From the NCBI GenBank assembly GCA_963712435.1, contig CAVQIB010000005.1, forward strand, positions 124,001-188,000: a stretch of 64,000 bases of DNA, read 5' to 3'. Below, in pieces: positions 26,253 through 35,095 of the stretch; positions within the stretch are counted from its first letter, which is position 1; each line of letters starts with the position of its first letter. The DNA is from Rhodoplanes sp963712435. Lineage in GTDB: Bacteria > Pseudomonadota > Alphaproteobacteria > Rhizobiales > Xanthobacteraceae. Both the position numbers and the translations under genes were made by a program. A model generated the notes under the pieces. The model did not search any database. It was not told the origin of the DNA and was given only the letters and a program-made list of their open reading frames with translations.

Positions 26253-26558
26253 GAACTGCCCCTTGTGATTTGTCGGTCGTGTGCTGGTGACCCGCCGCCG
26301 CATTCGGCCGGTCCTGCCGGTCCGTGCGGCAGCGCCGCCCCTCAGCAACAGTGCAACGAGTGAGGAAGTTCCAGCGCGACAGGAACGCCGGTGGCGCGCG
26401 GCTTTCACGTCCGTGTGCGCGACGCGGGCTGGGCCGGACCTCGGCCGAGAGCGTTGCAGCTGCCAGTTAAGCAATGTTCAGTTGTGTTGCAAAAACGACA
26501 CCAACTATCTACCGAAGCGTGTATTTTGTCGGCTGGGATTGATTAGGGGGAGGTTGAA
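26253..26558. other. 306-bp divergent intergenic region
   Basis: Separates the proline-rich membrane protein from the outer-membrane barrel gene. The part near 26470-26540 is AT-rich (for example TTAAGCAATGTTCAGTTGTG) and probably carries the barrel promoter; a GGGGGAGG Shine-Dalgarno lies just before ATG 26559. No gene seen. Confidence 0.45.
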
Positions 26559-27416
26559 ATGAAGCGAAGTCTGGTCATTGCTGCGGCAACATCGGTTCTG
26601 GCATTGGGCCTCGCCAACGGCGCTTCGGCAGCCGATCTGGCGGTTCGGGCGCCGATCCTGGCGCCTCCGGTGTTCAGCTGGACGGGAATCTATATCGGCG
26701 TCGGCGGCGGCTTCGGCTGGGGAACGAAAGAGTACAGCTGGGATCTGGACTCCACCTTCGCCTCTCTCGCCGCCCAGGGCGTTTTCCCGCCGCTCGGAGC
26801 TCCTGTGGGCCGCAACCTGGGGACGCACGACGTCAACGGCGGTTTCGTCGGCGGTCAGCTCGGCGGAAACTGGCAGGCCGGATGGGCCGTTTTCGGCATT
26901 CAGGCGGACGCCCATTGGGCCGATCTCGACGGCAGCGGCGCCTGCTTGAGCGGTCTCCCCGGCTTCGGCGTCGCCGTCAACTGCAATGCGAAGGTCACGG
27001 CGTTCGGGTCGGTGACGGGGCGGCTCGGGGCTGCGTTTGATCGCACCCTGATCTATGCGAAGGGCGGCTGGGCTGGGAGCGCACGGAGCACGACGTCTAT
27101 CTGTCCAACCTCGTCATTTGTCGGCGGTCCCGGCGCCATCGCCACGCCGAGCGCCGCTGACGAAACCCGCTCAGGATGGACTTTCGGCGCCGGCGTCGAA
27201 TACGCCTTCGCGCCAAACTGGTCGGCCTTTGTCGAGTACAATTACTTCGATTTCGGCAGCGATTCAGTGACCCATGTGAACGTCATCTCCGGCATACCCG
27301 GCGTTCCGACGTTTTCGGTGGTGAGCCCGGCGGACCTCGACGAGACCTTCCACGTGATCAAGGCCGGCGTGAACTGGAGGTTCAATTGGGGCGCTCCCGT
27401 GATCGCCCGATACTGA
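26559..27416 (+). CDS. Outer-membrane beta-barrel protein, Omp25/RopB-like porin family
   Basis: A signal peptide (MKRSLVIAAATSVLALGLAN, cleavage near SAA-AD) is followed by an eight-stranded barrel pattern: SWTGIYIGVGGGFGWGT, GGFVGGQLGGNWQAGWAVFG, GRLGAAFDRTLIYAKGGW, WTFGAGVEYAFAPNWSAFVE, YNYFDFG and the terminal strand HVIKAGVNWRFNW. The last residue is an aromatic Tyr, as BAM recognition needs. The segment after KGGWAG (27070-27130) looks out of frame: the next frame reads WERTEHDVYLSNL, more typical of the family. Two compensating indels may be present there. Abundant structural protein of the rhizobial outer membrane. Confidence 0.85.
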   Translation: MKRSLVIAAATSVLALGLANGASAADLAVRAPILAPPVFSWTGIYIGVGGGFGWGTKEYSWDLDSTFASLAAQGVFPPLGAPVGRNLGTHDVNGGFVGGQLGGNWQAGWAVFGIQADAHWADLDGSGACLSGLPGFGVAVNCNAKVTAFGSVTGRLGAAFDRTLIYAKGGWAGSARSTTSICPTSSFVGGPGAIATPSAADETRSGWTFGAGVEYAFAPNWSAFVEYNYFDFGSDSVTHVNVISGIPGVPTFSVVSPADLDETFHVIKAGVNWRFNWGAPVIARY

Positions 27417-27459
27417 GCCGTGTTGTCTGTGTAAACCCCATTCCATGTCTTACGTCGCA

Positions 27460-27488
27460 CCCGGGGCTCATCCGCCCCGGGTTTTTTT
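27460..27488 (+). terminator. Strong Rho-independent terminator after the Omp25-like gene
   Basis: Perfect stem CCCGGGGC / GCCCCGGG with a six-base loop, followed by seven T. It ends about 70 bases downstream of the barrel gene, as expected for a highly expressed single-gene unit. Confidence 0.9.
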
Positions 27489-27683
27489 GCTTCGGTTGCC
27501 GGGTCGCTCCAGTCTTTCAGCCGCTTTCGCCGCGCGGAGGCGGCGGCCGAGACTGGAGCGGATGAATTGACTGGATGCCCCGTTCCGGCGATCGCCGAGA
27601 GCCTGGATCTGCCGCAGTCTTGACGCGGAGCCAGTCTACAGAGGTTCATTGACGAGGAGCCGATTCGGCTTACGTTCGGTCTC

Positions 27684-28127
27684 GTGATGAGAAGAAACGT
27701 GGCGCAGTTCGATGCCACTCCCGCCTCGGCCGATCCCGCCGCTGACCGGAGCGTCGCGCTGCTTATCGGGGCGCTGTCGGTTGCGAGCCTGTCCCTGACA
27801 GGTCTGCCGCAAGCCGAAGCCGCCGACATCAGCAGCCCGACCAGCGGCGCCGAGGCAGCTCAGGCGTCGGCCCATGGCGATTCAGCCGCCGCGGGGCAAT
27901 GCCTGTCGCGCCAGGAGCAGCGCGCGCGCATCGCGGCGCGGACCGTGGTTCCCCTGGCCAAGGCGGCGCGAGCGGTCAAGGGCCGCCGCGACGACCTGCT
28001 CCATGCCCGTCTGTGCGAGCGCGACGGCAAGCTCGTCTACCTGCTGACAGTGCTGGCGGGCGGTGGCAAAGTGCTGCGCGCGACCGTCGACGCCGGCTCC
28101 GGCACGCTGATCAACCCGCCGCGCTAG
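27684..28127 (+). CDS. PepSY-domain-like exported protein preceding FeuPQ
   Basis: A 147-residue protein with an N-terminal hydrophobic segment (ALLIGALSVASLSLTGLPQA) that may act as signal peptide, a linker, and a C-terminal domain around CLSRQEQRARIAARTVVPLA, HARLCERDGKLVYLLTVLA and VLRATVDAGSGTLINPP. That last pattern is the PepSY fold ending. PepSY proteins often sit next to PhoPQ/FeuPQ-type systems, where they may modulate the sensor. It lies 11 bases ahead of the response regulator, so it is very likely co-transcribed. Confidence 0.72.
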   Translation: MMRRNVAQFDATPASADPAADRSVALLIGALSVASLSLTGLPQAEAADISSPTSGAEAAQASAHGDSAAAGQCLSRQEQRARIAARTVVPLAKAARAVKGRRDDLLHARLCERDGKLVYLLTVLAGGGKVLRATVDAGSGTLINPPR

Positions 28128-28138
28128 GGACATTCCAT

Positions 28139-28810
28139 ATGCGGCTCCTCGTCGTCGAGGACGATCCCGACCTCAACCGCCAGCTCGCGACCGCGCTGAC
28201 CGACGCCGGTTATGTGGTCGATCGCGCCTTCGACGGCGAAGAAGCGCATTATCTCGGCGAGACCGAGCCCTATGACGCGGTGATCCTCGACATCGGGCTG
28301 CCCAAGCTCGACGGCATTTCCGTGCTGGAGGCGTGGCGGCGGACCGGGCGGGCGATGCCCGTCCTGCTGCTCACGGCGCGCGACCGCTGGAGCGACAAGG
28401 TGCAGGGCTTCGACGCCGGCGCCGACGACTATGTCGCCAAGCCGTTTCATCTCGAGGAAGTGCTGGCGCGCATCCGCGCGCTGCTGCGCCGCTCGGTCGG
28501 CCACGCCAAGAGCGAGTTCCTGTGCGGGTCGGTGCGCCTTGATTCGCGCACCGGCCGCGTCACCGTCGACGGCGTCCCGGTGCGGCTCACCTCGCACGAA
28601 TACCGCCTGCTGTCCTATCTCATGCATCACACCGGGCGGGTGGTGTCGCGCACCGAACTGGTCGAGCACCTTTACGACCAGGACTTCGACCGCGATTCGA
28701 ACACCATCGAGGTGTTTGTCGGGCGCATCCGCAAGAAGCTCGGGGTCGAGGTCATCCAAACCGTGCGCGGGCTGGGCTATCTCCTCACTCCGCCGAGCGA
28801 CGCGCGCTGA
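28139..28810 (+). CDS. feuP: OmpR-family response regulator, FeuP/PhoP-like
   Basis: 223 residues: a receiver domain with the acidic pair VVEDDPDL at the start, the phospho-acceptor Asp near residue 51 in AVILDIGLPKLDG, Thr in LLLTARDR, and Lys in DYVAKPFH. A winged-helix DNA-binding domain follows (LTSHEYRLLSYLMHHTGR, NTIEVFVGRIRKKLG, VRGLGYLL). Sequence style and the PepSY-RR-HK order match FeuP of rhizobia and Brucella (cell-envelope, osmotic and virulence-related regulation), but orthology is inferred. Intact. Confidence 0.82.
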   Translation: MRLLVVEDDPDLNRQLATALTDAGYVVDRAFDGEEAHYLGETEPYDAVILDIGLPKLDGISVLEAWRRTGRAMPVLLLTARDRWSDKVQGFDAGADDYVAKPFHLEEVLARIRALLRRSVGHAKSEFLCGSVRLDSRTGRVTVDGVPVRLTSHEYRLLSYLMHHTGRVVSRTELVEHLYDQDFDRDSNTIEVFVGRIRKKLGVEVIQTVRGLGYLLTPPSDAR

Positions 28811-28815
28811 GCTGC

Positions 28816-30222
28816 ATGCGGAAGAACTCGCTCGCGTTCCGGCTATTCCTTTCGGCGACGGCCTGGACCGTCGTCATTCTCTTCGCCACCGGCGTGAGCC
28901 TCTCCTCCCTCTATCACGAGGCCGTCGAGCGCTCCTTCGATCGTCGTCTCGGCGTTTATCTCCGCACGCTGGTCGCCGCGGTCGCGGCGCCGGAGGAGGG
29001 GGGCGATCGCGGCGCCCTGTCGCTCGGCGAGCCGCTGTTCGACCTGCCGCTGTCCGGCTGGTACTGGCAGGTCACCCGCCTCAACACCCCCAAGCCGGAG
29101 ACCCGCCTGTCGCGCTCGCTGTGGGACGGCACGCTGCCGCACCTCGCCGATCGGCAGGTCCCCGCGACTGCGGACGGCACCCGCCGCAGCTATATCGATG
29201 GGCCGGAGGACCAGCGCCTGCGGCTGGTCGAGCGCACCGTCGACCTCGGCGAGGAGGGCCGCTATCTCGTCTCGGTTGCCGCCGACCCGCAGGAAATCGA
29301 GGAGGAGATGCGGGCCTTCAACCAGACGCTCGCGATCACCTTCGTCATGCTCGCCGCGGTGCTTCTTCTCATCACCATGTTCCAGGTGCGGTTCGGGCTT
29401 GCCCCGCTCAAGCGCATCTCGGAAAGCCTGGCCGCGATCCGGACCGGCCGCGCGGAACGGCTCGAAGGCCAGTTCCCGGTCGAGATCGAGCCGCTCGCGC
29501 GCGAAACCAATGCGCTGATCGACGCAAACCGGCAGGTGGTCGAACGGGCGCGCACGCATGTCGGCAATCTGGCGCATGCGCTCAAGACCCCGCTCTCGGT
29601 GATCGTCAACGAGGCCGCCGCGCATGCCGGCGAGCCGTTCGCCGGGAAGATGCGCGAGCAGGCGGATATCATGCGCGATCAGGTGACGCGGCATCTGGAG
29701 CGGGCGCGATTCGCCGCGCGCCTCACCGTGGTGGGCGTGGTGACCGAGGTGCCTCCAGTGGTCGCCGCGCTCGCGCGCATGATGGAGAAGCTGCACCACG
29801 ACCGCGGCATTCAGATCGAAGTCGATGCGCCGGAGCCGGTCCGCTTCCTCGGCGAACGCCAGGACCTCGAGGAAATGGTCGGCAATCTGGTCGACAACGC
29901 CTGCAAATGGGCCACGTCGCGGGTATCGATCACGGTCGAATCGGAAACCCGCGCCGGGAAGGGGCTTCCGCCCGCGGTTCGCATCGTCATCGACGATGAC
30001 GGTCCGGGCCTGTCGGCGACCGAGCGCGAGCAGGTCGCGCAGCGCGGCCAAAGGCTCGACGAAACGAAGCCCGGTTCGGGACTCGGCCTGTCGATCGTGC
30101 TCGAGCTGGCCGCGCTTTACGGCGGCAGCCTCAATCTTTCCCCGGCGCCGGTCGGCGGGCTGCGCGCCGAACTCGTTCTGCCCGGCTCCGCACAGCCCGG
30201 CAAGACATGGGCCCATCCCTGA
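28816..30222 (+). CDS. feuQ: Membrane sensor histidine kinase, FeuQ/PhoQ-like
   Basis: 468 residues. A first membrane helix (VVILFATGVSLSSLYHEAV) at about 17-35, a periplasmic sensor region of about 140 residues, a second helix (FVMLAAVLLLITMFQVRFGL) and HAMP-like linker follow. The dimerisation/phosphotransfer motif is GNLAHALKTPLSVIVNEA, with His near residue 254. The ATPase domain has N-box MVGNLVDNACKWA, G1 DDDGPGLS and G2 GSGLGLSIVLELAALYGG. It begins six bases after the FeuP-like gene, making them one operon. PhoQ-type acidic sensing patches are not obvious. Intact. Confidence 0.82.
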   Translation: MRKNSLAFRLFLSATAWTVVILFATGVSLSSLYHEAVERSFDRRLGVYLRTLVAAVAAPEEGGDRGALSLGEPLFDLPLSGWYWQVTRLNTPKPETRLSRSLWDGTLPHLADRQVPATADGTRRSYIDGPEDQRLRLVERTVDLGEEGRYLVSVAADPQEIEEEMRAFNQTLAITFVMLAAVLLLITMFQVRFGLAPLKRISESLAAIRTGRAERLEGQFPVEIEPLARETNALIDANRQVVERARTHVGNLAHALKTPLSVIVNEAAAHAGEPFAGKMREQADIMRDQVTRHLERARFAARLTVVGVVTEVPPVVAALARMMEKLHHDRGIQIEVDAPEPVRFLGERQDLEEMVGNLVDNACKWATSRVSITVESETRAGKGLPPAVRIVIDDDGPGLSATEREQVAQRGQRLDETKPGSGLGLSIVLELAALYGGSLNLSPAPVGGLRAELVLPGSAQPGKTWAHP

Positions 30223-30337
30223 GGCGCGGCTTGCACGGCCAAGTTTTGCCCCATTCCTTGCCTCATTGTTGGACGCGCGAACGCCAGATCGACGGCAATT
30301 CGTGGTCGATTCGGTGCGGCGCGCGGGGGAGGCGCCC

Positions 30338-30827
30338 ATGCTGTCGAAGATCACCCTGACGACGATCGGGCTCGCCGCTTTCGCCCTTGCCGGGTGCGCC
30401 GGCGATCCCGTCACCGGAGCCGGGCCCGCGCCAGAATACCGGAACGCTGGTCGGGGCGCTGACCGGCGCGGCGATCGGCTCGACGATCGGCGGCAATACC
30501 GGCGCGCGGGTCGCGGCGGGCGTCGCCGGGGCGGCGATCGGCGGACTGATCGGCAATCGCATCGGCTCGGCGCTCGACGACGAAGACCGCCGGCTCGCCT
30601 ATGAGGCGCAGTTGGAGGCGCTCGAATCGGGACGGTCCGGCGCGCCGAAGAGCTGGCGCAATCCCGATTCCGGCCGCTACGGCTCCATCGTGCCCGGTCC
30701 CGCTTACGATCAGGCGGGCGCCCAGTGCCGCCACTTCACCCACACGATCTATATCGACGGAACGCCGCAGACCGCGCGCGGGACCGCCTGCCGCAACCCG
30801 GACGGAAGCTGGACGCCGATCGGGTGA
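30338..30827 (+). CDS. Glycine-zipper surface-antigen (17 kDa-type) outer-membrane lipoprotein (one frameshift)
   Basis: Starts MLSKITLTTIGLAAFALAGC, a lipoprotein signal with the lipobox LAGC (Cys 20). Shortly after VTGAGP the sense moves one frame: NTGTLVGALTGAAIGSTIGG, AAIGGLIGNRIGSALDDED, a glycine-zipper 2TM motif. The C-terminal part, CRHFTHTIYIDGTPQTARGT and ACRNPDGSWTPI, is the typical end of the 17 kDa surface-antigen family. One extra base near 30425-30435 explains the break. The protein likely sits in the outer membrane and stabilises the envelope. Confidence 0.78.
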
Positions 30828-30860
30828 GGCGCGGCGGGGCAAGCCTCGCCCGATCGCTGA

Positions 30861-32231
30861 TCACTTCGACAGGCGTGCGGGGTGCGCGGGCCGCAGCCAG
30901 TTGCCGATCGCGATCGCGGCCGCCAGCACCGCAATCCACATCAGCCGGTTCTGATAGCGGTCGTTCGGGTTCGAGAACACCCCGCAGATGATCGCGTTGC
31001 CGACGAGCGCGAGCAGAACCGTCGCGCCGAGCGCGCCGGTGAACGCCCCGAACCGGTCCGCGCGCCGGCTCACGACGACAAAGCCGATCAGCCCGAGGCT
31101 CAGCACCGCCGCCGGCGCATGGACGAGGTTGATCGCGCTCACGTCGGGCTGATCGCGCTGTTGGCGCGCGGCGAGGAAACGGGCATTGGCGCGCGGCGAC
31201 AGCACGCGGTCGAACGTCTCGATCGCATCGATATTGTCGCTCCGCAGGACCGACAGGGTCGTGCGGAAGGAGGCGAACTGCGCCATGGACGCGCGAATGG
31301 CGGCGTCGACATGGGCGGTGGGATAGGCGCGTAGCGTCGCGACGATGAGCCGCCGCGCCTCCGGCGCGTAGCCGTCCCAGCCGCCGAGCTTGTGGATCGG
31401 GCTCGCATAGGTCCACAGCCATTCATCGGCGGTGCCGGGCAGTTCGGCGGCATAGTCGCAGAGCTTGATCGTCGCATCCGGGCACGTGTCGTCGAGATAG
31501 CGCTTGATCAGCCCGTCCTGGAGCACGCGCCCGAACGCGAAGCTCGTTCCCCCGGGCGTGAAGGCGAATTCCCGGGCGATCAGGTAGTTGGTCGCGGGGC
31601 CGAGCAGGACGCCGAGGGCGGCGGCGAGCGCTGGCGCGGCAAGTTGGGGGCGCGGCAGGCCCATCCGGCCGCCGGCGAGGCGCATGAGGCCGAAGCAGGC
31701 GATGAGGCCGAGGCAGAGGGCGAGCGTGCCCATGTGGCTTGCGATCGCGAGCGCGATCACGACGCCGAGGGCAAATGTCTCGATGCGGCCGAGCGCGTCG
31801 CGCCGCACGGCGATGAGATAAAGGGCGAGCACCGCCCATCCGACCAGAATGTCGGGCATCAACTGCGAGACATACCAGGGCAGGGACGAGAGCGCGGCGA
31901 GCGCGAGCGTGATCAGGAGGGCCGGTCCCGGTGTCTTCCCAAGCCCGTGCGTGCGCAGCAGAACCCGCATGATGAACACGGTCACCGCCGCCTGGATCAC
32001 CACATTCGGCCAGAAGTCGAGCGGAAGTCCCGAAGCGAGAAACGCGCCGTACAGGGCCGACCGGCCGATCGTGAGCGTGCCCTGCAACGCGCGCAGGAGA
32101 TAGCCGCCCGTGTCGGGAAAGATGAGCGGGAAGCCGTTCCACACGGCGGGCCAGAGAAGCAGCGCGAGCATCGCCGCCACGACGAGCCAGTCGCGCCCCG
32201 CGCTGCGTCGCATGCGGGCGGCTTCGGTCAC
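30861..32231 (-). CDS. Polytopic membrane protein, unknown function
   Basis: About 456 residues with ten to twelve hydrophobic helices (for example WLVVAAMLALLLWPAVWNG, PALLITLALAALSSLPWYV, AALGVLLGPATNYLIARE, LSLGLIGFVVVSRR, LMWIAVLAAAIAIGNWL) and a long outside loop around LIKRYLDDTCPDATIKLCDY. The layout of a large loop between helices and NDRYQNRLMW before the last helix resembles glycosyltransferase-C-like membrane proteins, but no catalytic motif is certain. GTG 32231 starts one base after the stop of the FAD monooxygenase, implying co-translation; ATG 32213 is an alternative. Confidence 0.65.
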   Translation of the reverse strand: MTEAARMRRSAGRDWLVVAAMLALLLWPAVWNGFPLIFPDTGGYLLRALQGTLTIGRSALYGAFLASGLPLDFWPNVVIQAAVTVFIMRVLLRTHGLGKTPGPALLITLALAALSSLPWYVSQLMPDILVGWAVLALYLIAVRRDALGRIETFALGVVIALAIASHMGTLALCLGLIACFGLMRLAGGRMGLPRPQLAAPALAAALGVLLGPATNYLIAREFAFTPGGTSFAFGRVLQDGLIKRYLDDTCPDATIKLCDYAAELPGTADEWLWTYASPIHKLGGWDGYAPEARRLIVATLRAYPTAHVDAAIRASMAQFASFRTTLSVLRSDNIDAIETFDRVLSPRANARFLAARQQRDQPDVSAINLVHAPAAVLSLGLIGFVVVSRRADRFGAFTGALGATVLLALVGNAIICGVFSNPNDRYQNRLMWIAVLAAAIAIGNWLRPAHPARLSK

Positions 32232-32232
32232 G

Positions 32233-33444
32233 TCATGACCGGGCGGCGGATTCGGGCGGCCGCCAGTCATAGATCCAGTCATAGCGGTTGAGCAGGAAGT
32301 CGCTCCCGAGCATGATGGTCATGGCAAAGTCGCGCATCAGGGCCGCAGGCCCGCCCAGGTGATAGACCACGCCATTGGACCGCGCCGCGCGTTGAACGCG
32401 CGCGGTCCGCTCCCGCCGCTGGTTTTCGTAACTGCGCATCGCCGCGGCGGTGCCGCCCGATACGGTCGCGAGCGCATGCCCGAGCACGGCCGCATCCTCG
32501 ATCGCCATGGCGGCGCCTTGCGCCATGAACGGCAGCATCGGGTGCGCCGCGTCGCCCAGGAGGGTCGCGATCCCACGGCCCCAGCGGCGCAGCGGCCGAT
32601 GATCGTACAGCGCCCATTTGAGCCATCGCTCGGGCGCGGCGAGCAGCGTGCGCGCCGGCTCCGCCCAATCGCCGGCGGCAAAACGCGCCAACAGCTCGTC
32701 GCGTTCGGTGCGCGTGCTCCAATCCGTGCCGCTCCAGGCGTCGGTCGAGATCGCGACGATGTTGATCGCCTCGCCGGCGCGCACCGGATAGTGCACGAGA
32801 TGGCTGTCGGGTCCGATCCATAGATGCACCACCGGGTCGCGGAACTCGGCCGGAACGGCCGCGGCCGGCACGAGCGCGCGCCAGGCGGTACGGCCTGCCG
32901 GTTGCGGCGCTGATTTCTCTCCGAGCCATGGGCGGACCGTCGACCAGATTCCGTCGGCGCCGACGAGCCCGATGCCGGCCGCATTCCCGCTTCCGGACTG
33001 GCCGAGATAGTCGACCGTGACGCCTTTCGGATCGGCCGCAAAGGCCTGAACGCGGGCGCCGAGCTCGAGCGTGATGTCCGGATGCTCGTTCACCGCGGCG
33101 AGCAGCGCCGCCTGCAGGTCGCCGCGATGGATCACCCAATAGGGCGCGCCGTAATAATGCTGGGCGCGGCCGACCGGGAGCAGCGCCAAGTCGCGCCCAC
33201 TGCCCGCCTTGCGCACGCGGACGGCGTCAGGGGCGACCACGCGCGGCTGCAGACGCTCCGCGAGGCCGAGCCCGATCAGAACGCGCGTCGCATTGGGCGA
33301 TAGCTGGAGTCCGGCGCCGGTCTCCTGAAGCCGCGTCGCCTGTTCGAGCAGGCGCACCCGCATCCCGCGTGACGCGAGCGACAGCGCGGCGGTCAGGCCG
33401 CCGATGCCGGCGCCGGCAATGATGATCGTTTGCGAGGAGGACAC
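32233..33444 (-). CDS. FAD-dependent aromatic hydroxylase (salicylate / 3-hydroxybenzoate monooxygenase type)
   Basis: 403 residues, the usual length for group A flavoprotein monooxygenases. The FAD-binding Rossmann motif GAGIGGLTAALSLASRG lies at the N-terminus, the central Asp/Gly motif at GLVGADGIWSTVR, and the second FAD motif at TLLGDAAHPMLPFMAQGAA. It would use NAD(P)H and O2 to hydroxylate an aromatic ring; the substrate cannot be told from sequence. No catabolic genes surround it. It is close to the polytopic membrane protein and probably in the same transcript. Confidence 0.82.
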   Translation of the reverse strand: MSSSQTIIIAGAGIGGLTAALSLASRGMRVRLLEQATRLQETGAGLQLSPNATRVLIGLGLAERLQPRVVAPDAVRVRKAGSGRDLALLPVGRAQHYYGAPYWVIHRGDLQAALLAAVNEHPDITLELGARVQAFAADPKGVTVDYLGQSGSGNAAGIGLVGADGIWSTVRPWLGEKSAPQPAGRTAWRALVPAAAVPAEFRDPVVHLWIGPDSHLVHYPVRAGEAINIVAISTDAWSGTDWSTRTERDELLARFAAGDWAEPARTLLAAPERWLKWALYDHRPLRRWGRGIATLLGDAAHPMLPFMAQGAAMAIEDAAVLGHALATVSGGTAAAMRSYENQRRERTARVQRAARSNGVVYHLGGPAALMRDFAMTIMLGSDFLLNRYDWIYDWRPPESAARS

Positions 33445-33468
33445 GACACCCGTTCACCGCTCCATCGA

Positions 33469-33717
33469 TCACGCCGCGGTCGCTTCGGACAGGGCGCATT
33501 CCGGTGGCCGCGCTTCGAACGCATCGAGACTGGGATCGTGCCGATAAAGCGTCGAGCAATAGGGGCAGACAATCTCGGTGTCGTCTCCCATATCAAGGAA
33601 GATGTGCGGATGATCGAAAGGCGGCAGCGCGCCGATGCACATGAAGCGCCGAGCGCCGATCTCGATGACAGGCACGCCCAGATCATTATGGAAATGGGGA
33701 ACGACTCTTTCGGTCAT
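33469..33717 (-). CDS. CHCC-type zinc-finger protein
   Basis: 82 residues with the zf-CHCC pattern FMCIGALPPFDHPHIFLDMG then EIVCPYCSTLYRHD: one Cys, one His and a final CPYC pair ready to bind zinc. The fold is the same as in the NDUFS6 subunit of complex I, but bacterial stand-alone members are of unknown role. I start at ATG 33717 (MTERVVPHF); upstream codons do not resemble the family. It is just upstream of the FAD monooxygenase on the same strand. Confidence 0.82.
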   Translation of the reverse strand: MTERVVPHFHNDLGVPVIEIGARRFMCIGALPPFDHPHIFLDMGDDTEIVCPYCSTLYRHDPSLDAFEARPPECALSEATAA

Positions 33718-33788
33718 GACCGTTTCTTCTCGCGAGCGTTGGATTGCGCCGTCGGCGCGATGCCGGCGCGGACCATAGCGGGCAAGCA

Positions 33789-35006
33789 ATGCGATTCCTA
33801 GTCCGACGCCCGTGGGCTTGGCGAAACCGGCGCGAGGCTGGCGCAGCGGCGTGCGCGCGGCCGGGGGGACCGGAACGGCTGGGCGGCGAACACGACCTCC
33901 CATCGCAAACGCAGGCAGGCGCCGGCGCGGCGCTGGCAATTCTTGTGGCTTTGATACTCGCGGGGGCTGTGGCGCTGCTTGGGCCGCGCGCCATCGACGC
34001 GGGATACCTGCTGCTTCACCGGGACGATCCGGTCGCGCTCGCCGATCGCGCCGTCAGGACATCGCTCGACCCTGCGACCGCGCGGCGCGAGATCGAAGCC
34101 GCGCTCGCGGCGAACGATCCCGAACTCGCCGCAAGTTTTGTTGCGCTTGCCCGTGGGCAGGGGGTCGCGGTCGACACGGACCTTGTCAAGCGGGTCGAGG
34201 CGGCGAATTCGACCATGGCGCGCACGTCGCAGGCGGCCGGCAGCTTTGCGCATGGCCTGGTCACCGGCGAGCCGCAGGACGCCGTCGGGCTCGCCGGGAC
34301 GGCGGCGGGCGATCTGTTCGTGTTCGGCGACATTCGCGACGCCTTGCGCGAGGGCCGGCGGTTCGCCTCCGGGGAGGAGGCCGACGAACTGATTCTCGGG
34401 CTCGCTTTGGTCGGAATTGCGGTGACGGCCGGGACCTATGCGTCGCTCGGCGTCGGCGCGCCGGCGCGTATCGGCGTGTCGGTCATCAAGGGCGCGCGCA
34501 AGGCGGGACGGATCGGCGGCCGCCTCGCCGGCGAGATCAGCCGCGCGCTGCGCAGCGCGGTCGACCTGCCGGCGCTGAAGACCGCCGTCGCGCCCGTCTC
34601 GTTGTCCCAGCCGGCGACGGCGGTGCGCGCCGCGCGCGCGGCGGTCAAGCTCGAGCGGGCGGGCGGCCTCGTCCGCCTGATGGAAGATACCGGCCGCGTG
34701 CAGGCGAAGGCCGGAACCCGCGCCGCCATGGACGGATTGAAGGTCGCCGAGACCCCGAAGGACATGGGGCGCGTCGCGCGGCTCGCCGAGGCGAAGGGGA
34801 GCAGGACGCGGGCGATCCTCAAGCTCGGCGGGCGGGGGGCGATCGCGCTCACCGTCGCCGCGTTCCATCTGGCGAGCTGGACGTTCAGCGCGCTCGTGGC
34901 GCTGCTCGGCTTCTGCGCCGCCGCCAAAGGGCTGACCGAGCGCGCCACCCGCCGCTGGCTCTCCTGGCGCAAGGCGCGCCGCGCGCGCTTGGCGCCGGCA
35001 GTCTGA
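33789..35006 (+). CDS. Membrane protein of unknown function
   Basis: About 405 residues from ATG 33789 (MRFLVRRPW). One N-terminal helix (AALAILVALILAGAVALLG), a soluble helical part (TSLDPATARREIEAALAAND, AGSFAHGLVTGEPQDAVGLA), a further hydrophobic region (LILGLALVGIAVTAGTYAS) and a C-terminal helix (SWTFSALVALLGFCAAAK) before a basic tail. I recall such proteins as conserved hypotheticals in Bradyrhizobium-type genomes. No catalytic motif visible. Confidence 0.6.
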   Translation: MRFLVRRPWAWRNRREAGAAACARPGGPERLGGEHDLPSQTQAGAGAALAILVALILAGAVALLGPRAIDAGYLLLHRDDPVALADRAVRTSLDPATARREIEAALAANDPELAASFVALARGQGVAVDTDLVKRVEAANSTMARTSQAAGSFAHGLVTGEPQDAVGLAGTAAGDLFVFGDIRDALREGRRFASGEEADELILGLALVGIAVTAGTYASLGVGAPARIGVSVIKGARKAGRIGGRLAGEISRALRSAVDLPALKTAVAPVSLSQPATAVRAARAAVKLERAGGLVRLMEDTGRVQAKAGTRAAMDGLKVAETPKDMGRVARLAEAKGSRTRAILKLGGRGAIALTVAAFHLASWTFSALVALLGFCAAAKGLTERATRRWLSWRKARRARLAPAV

Positions 35007-35095
35007 AGCGAATCTGTTTTCGCAACTTGTTCAGATAAGCCGATGTAGATTAAAGACCGCTTCCCTGGTTCACGCCTGCAATTCACAGTCCGTCC

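Noticed and set aside
28843..30414. 523-codon minus-strand ORF opposite FeuQ
   Set aside because: Shadow of the kinase gene; no membrane segment or motif.
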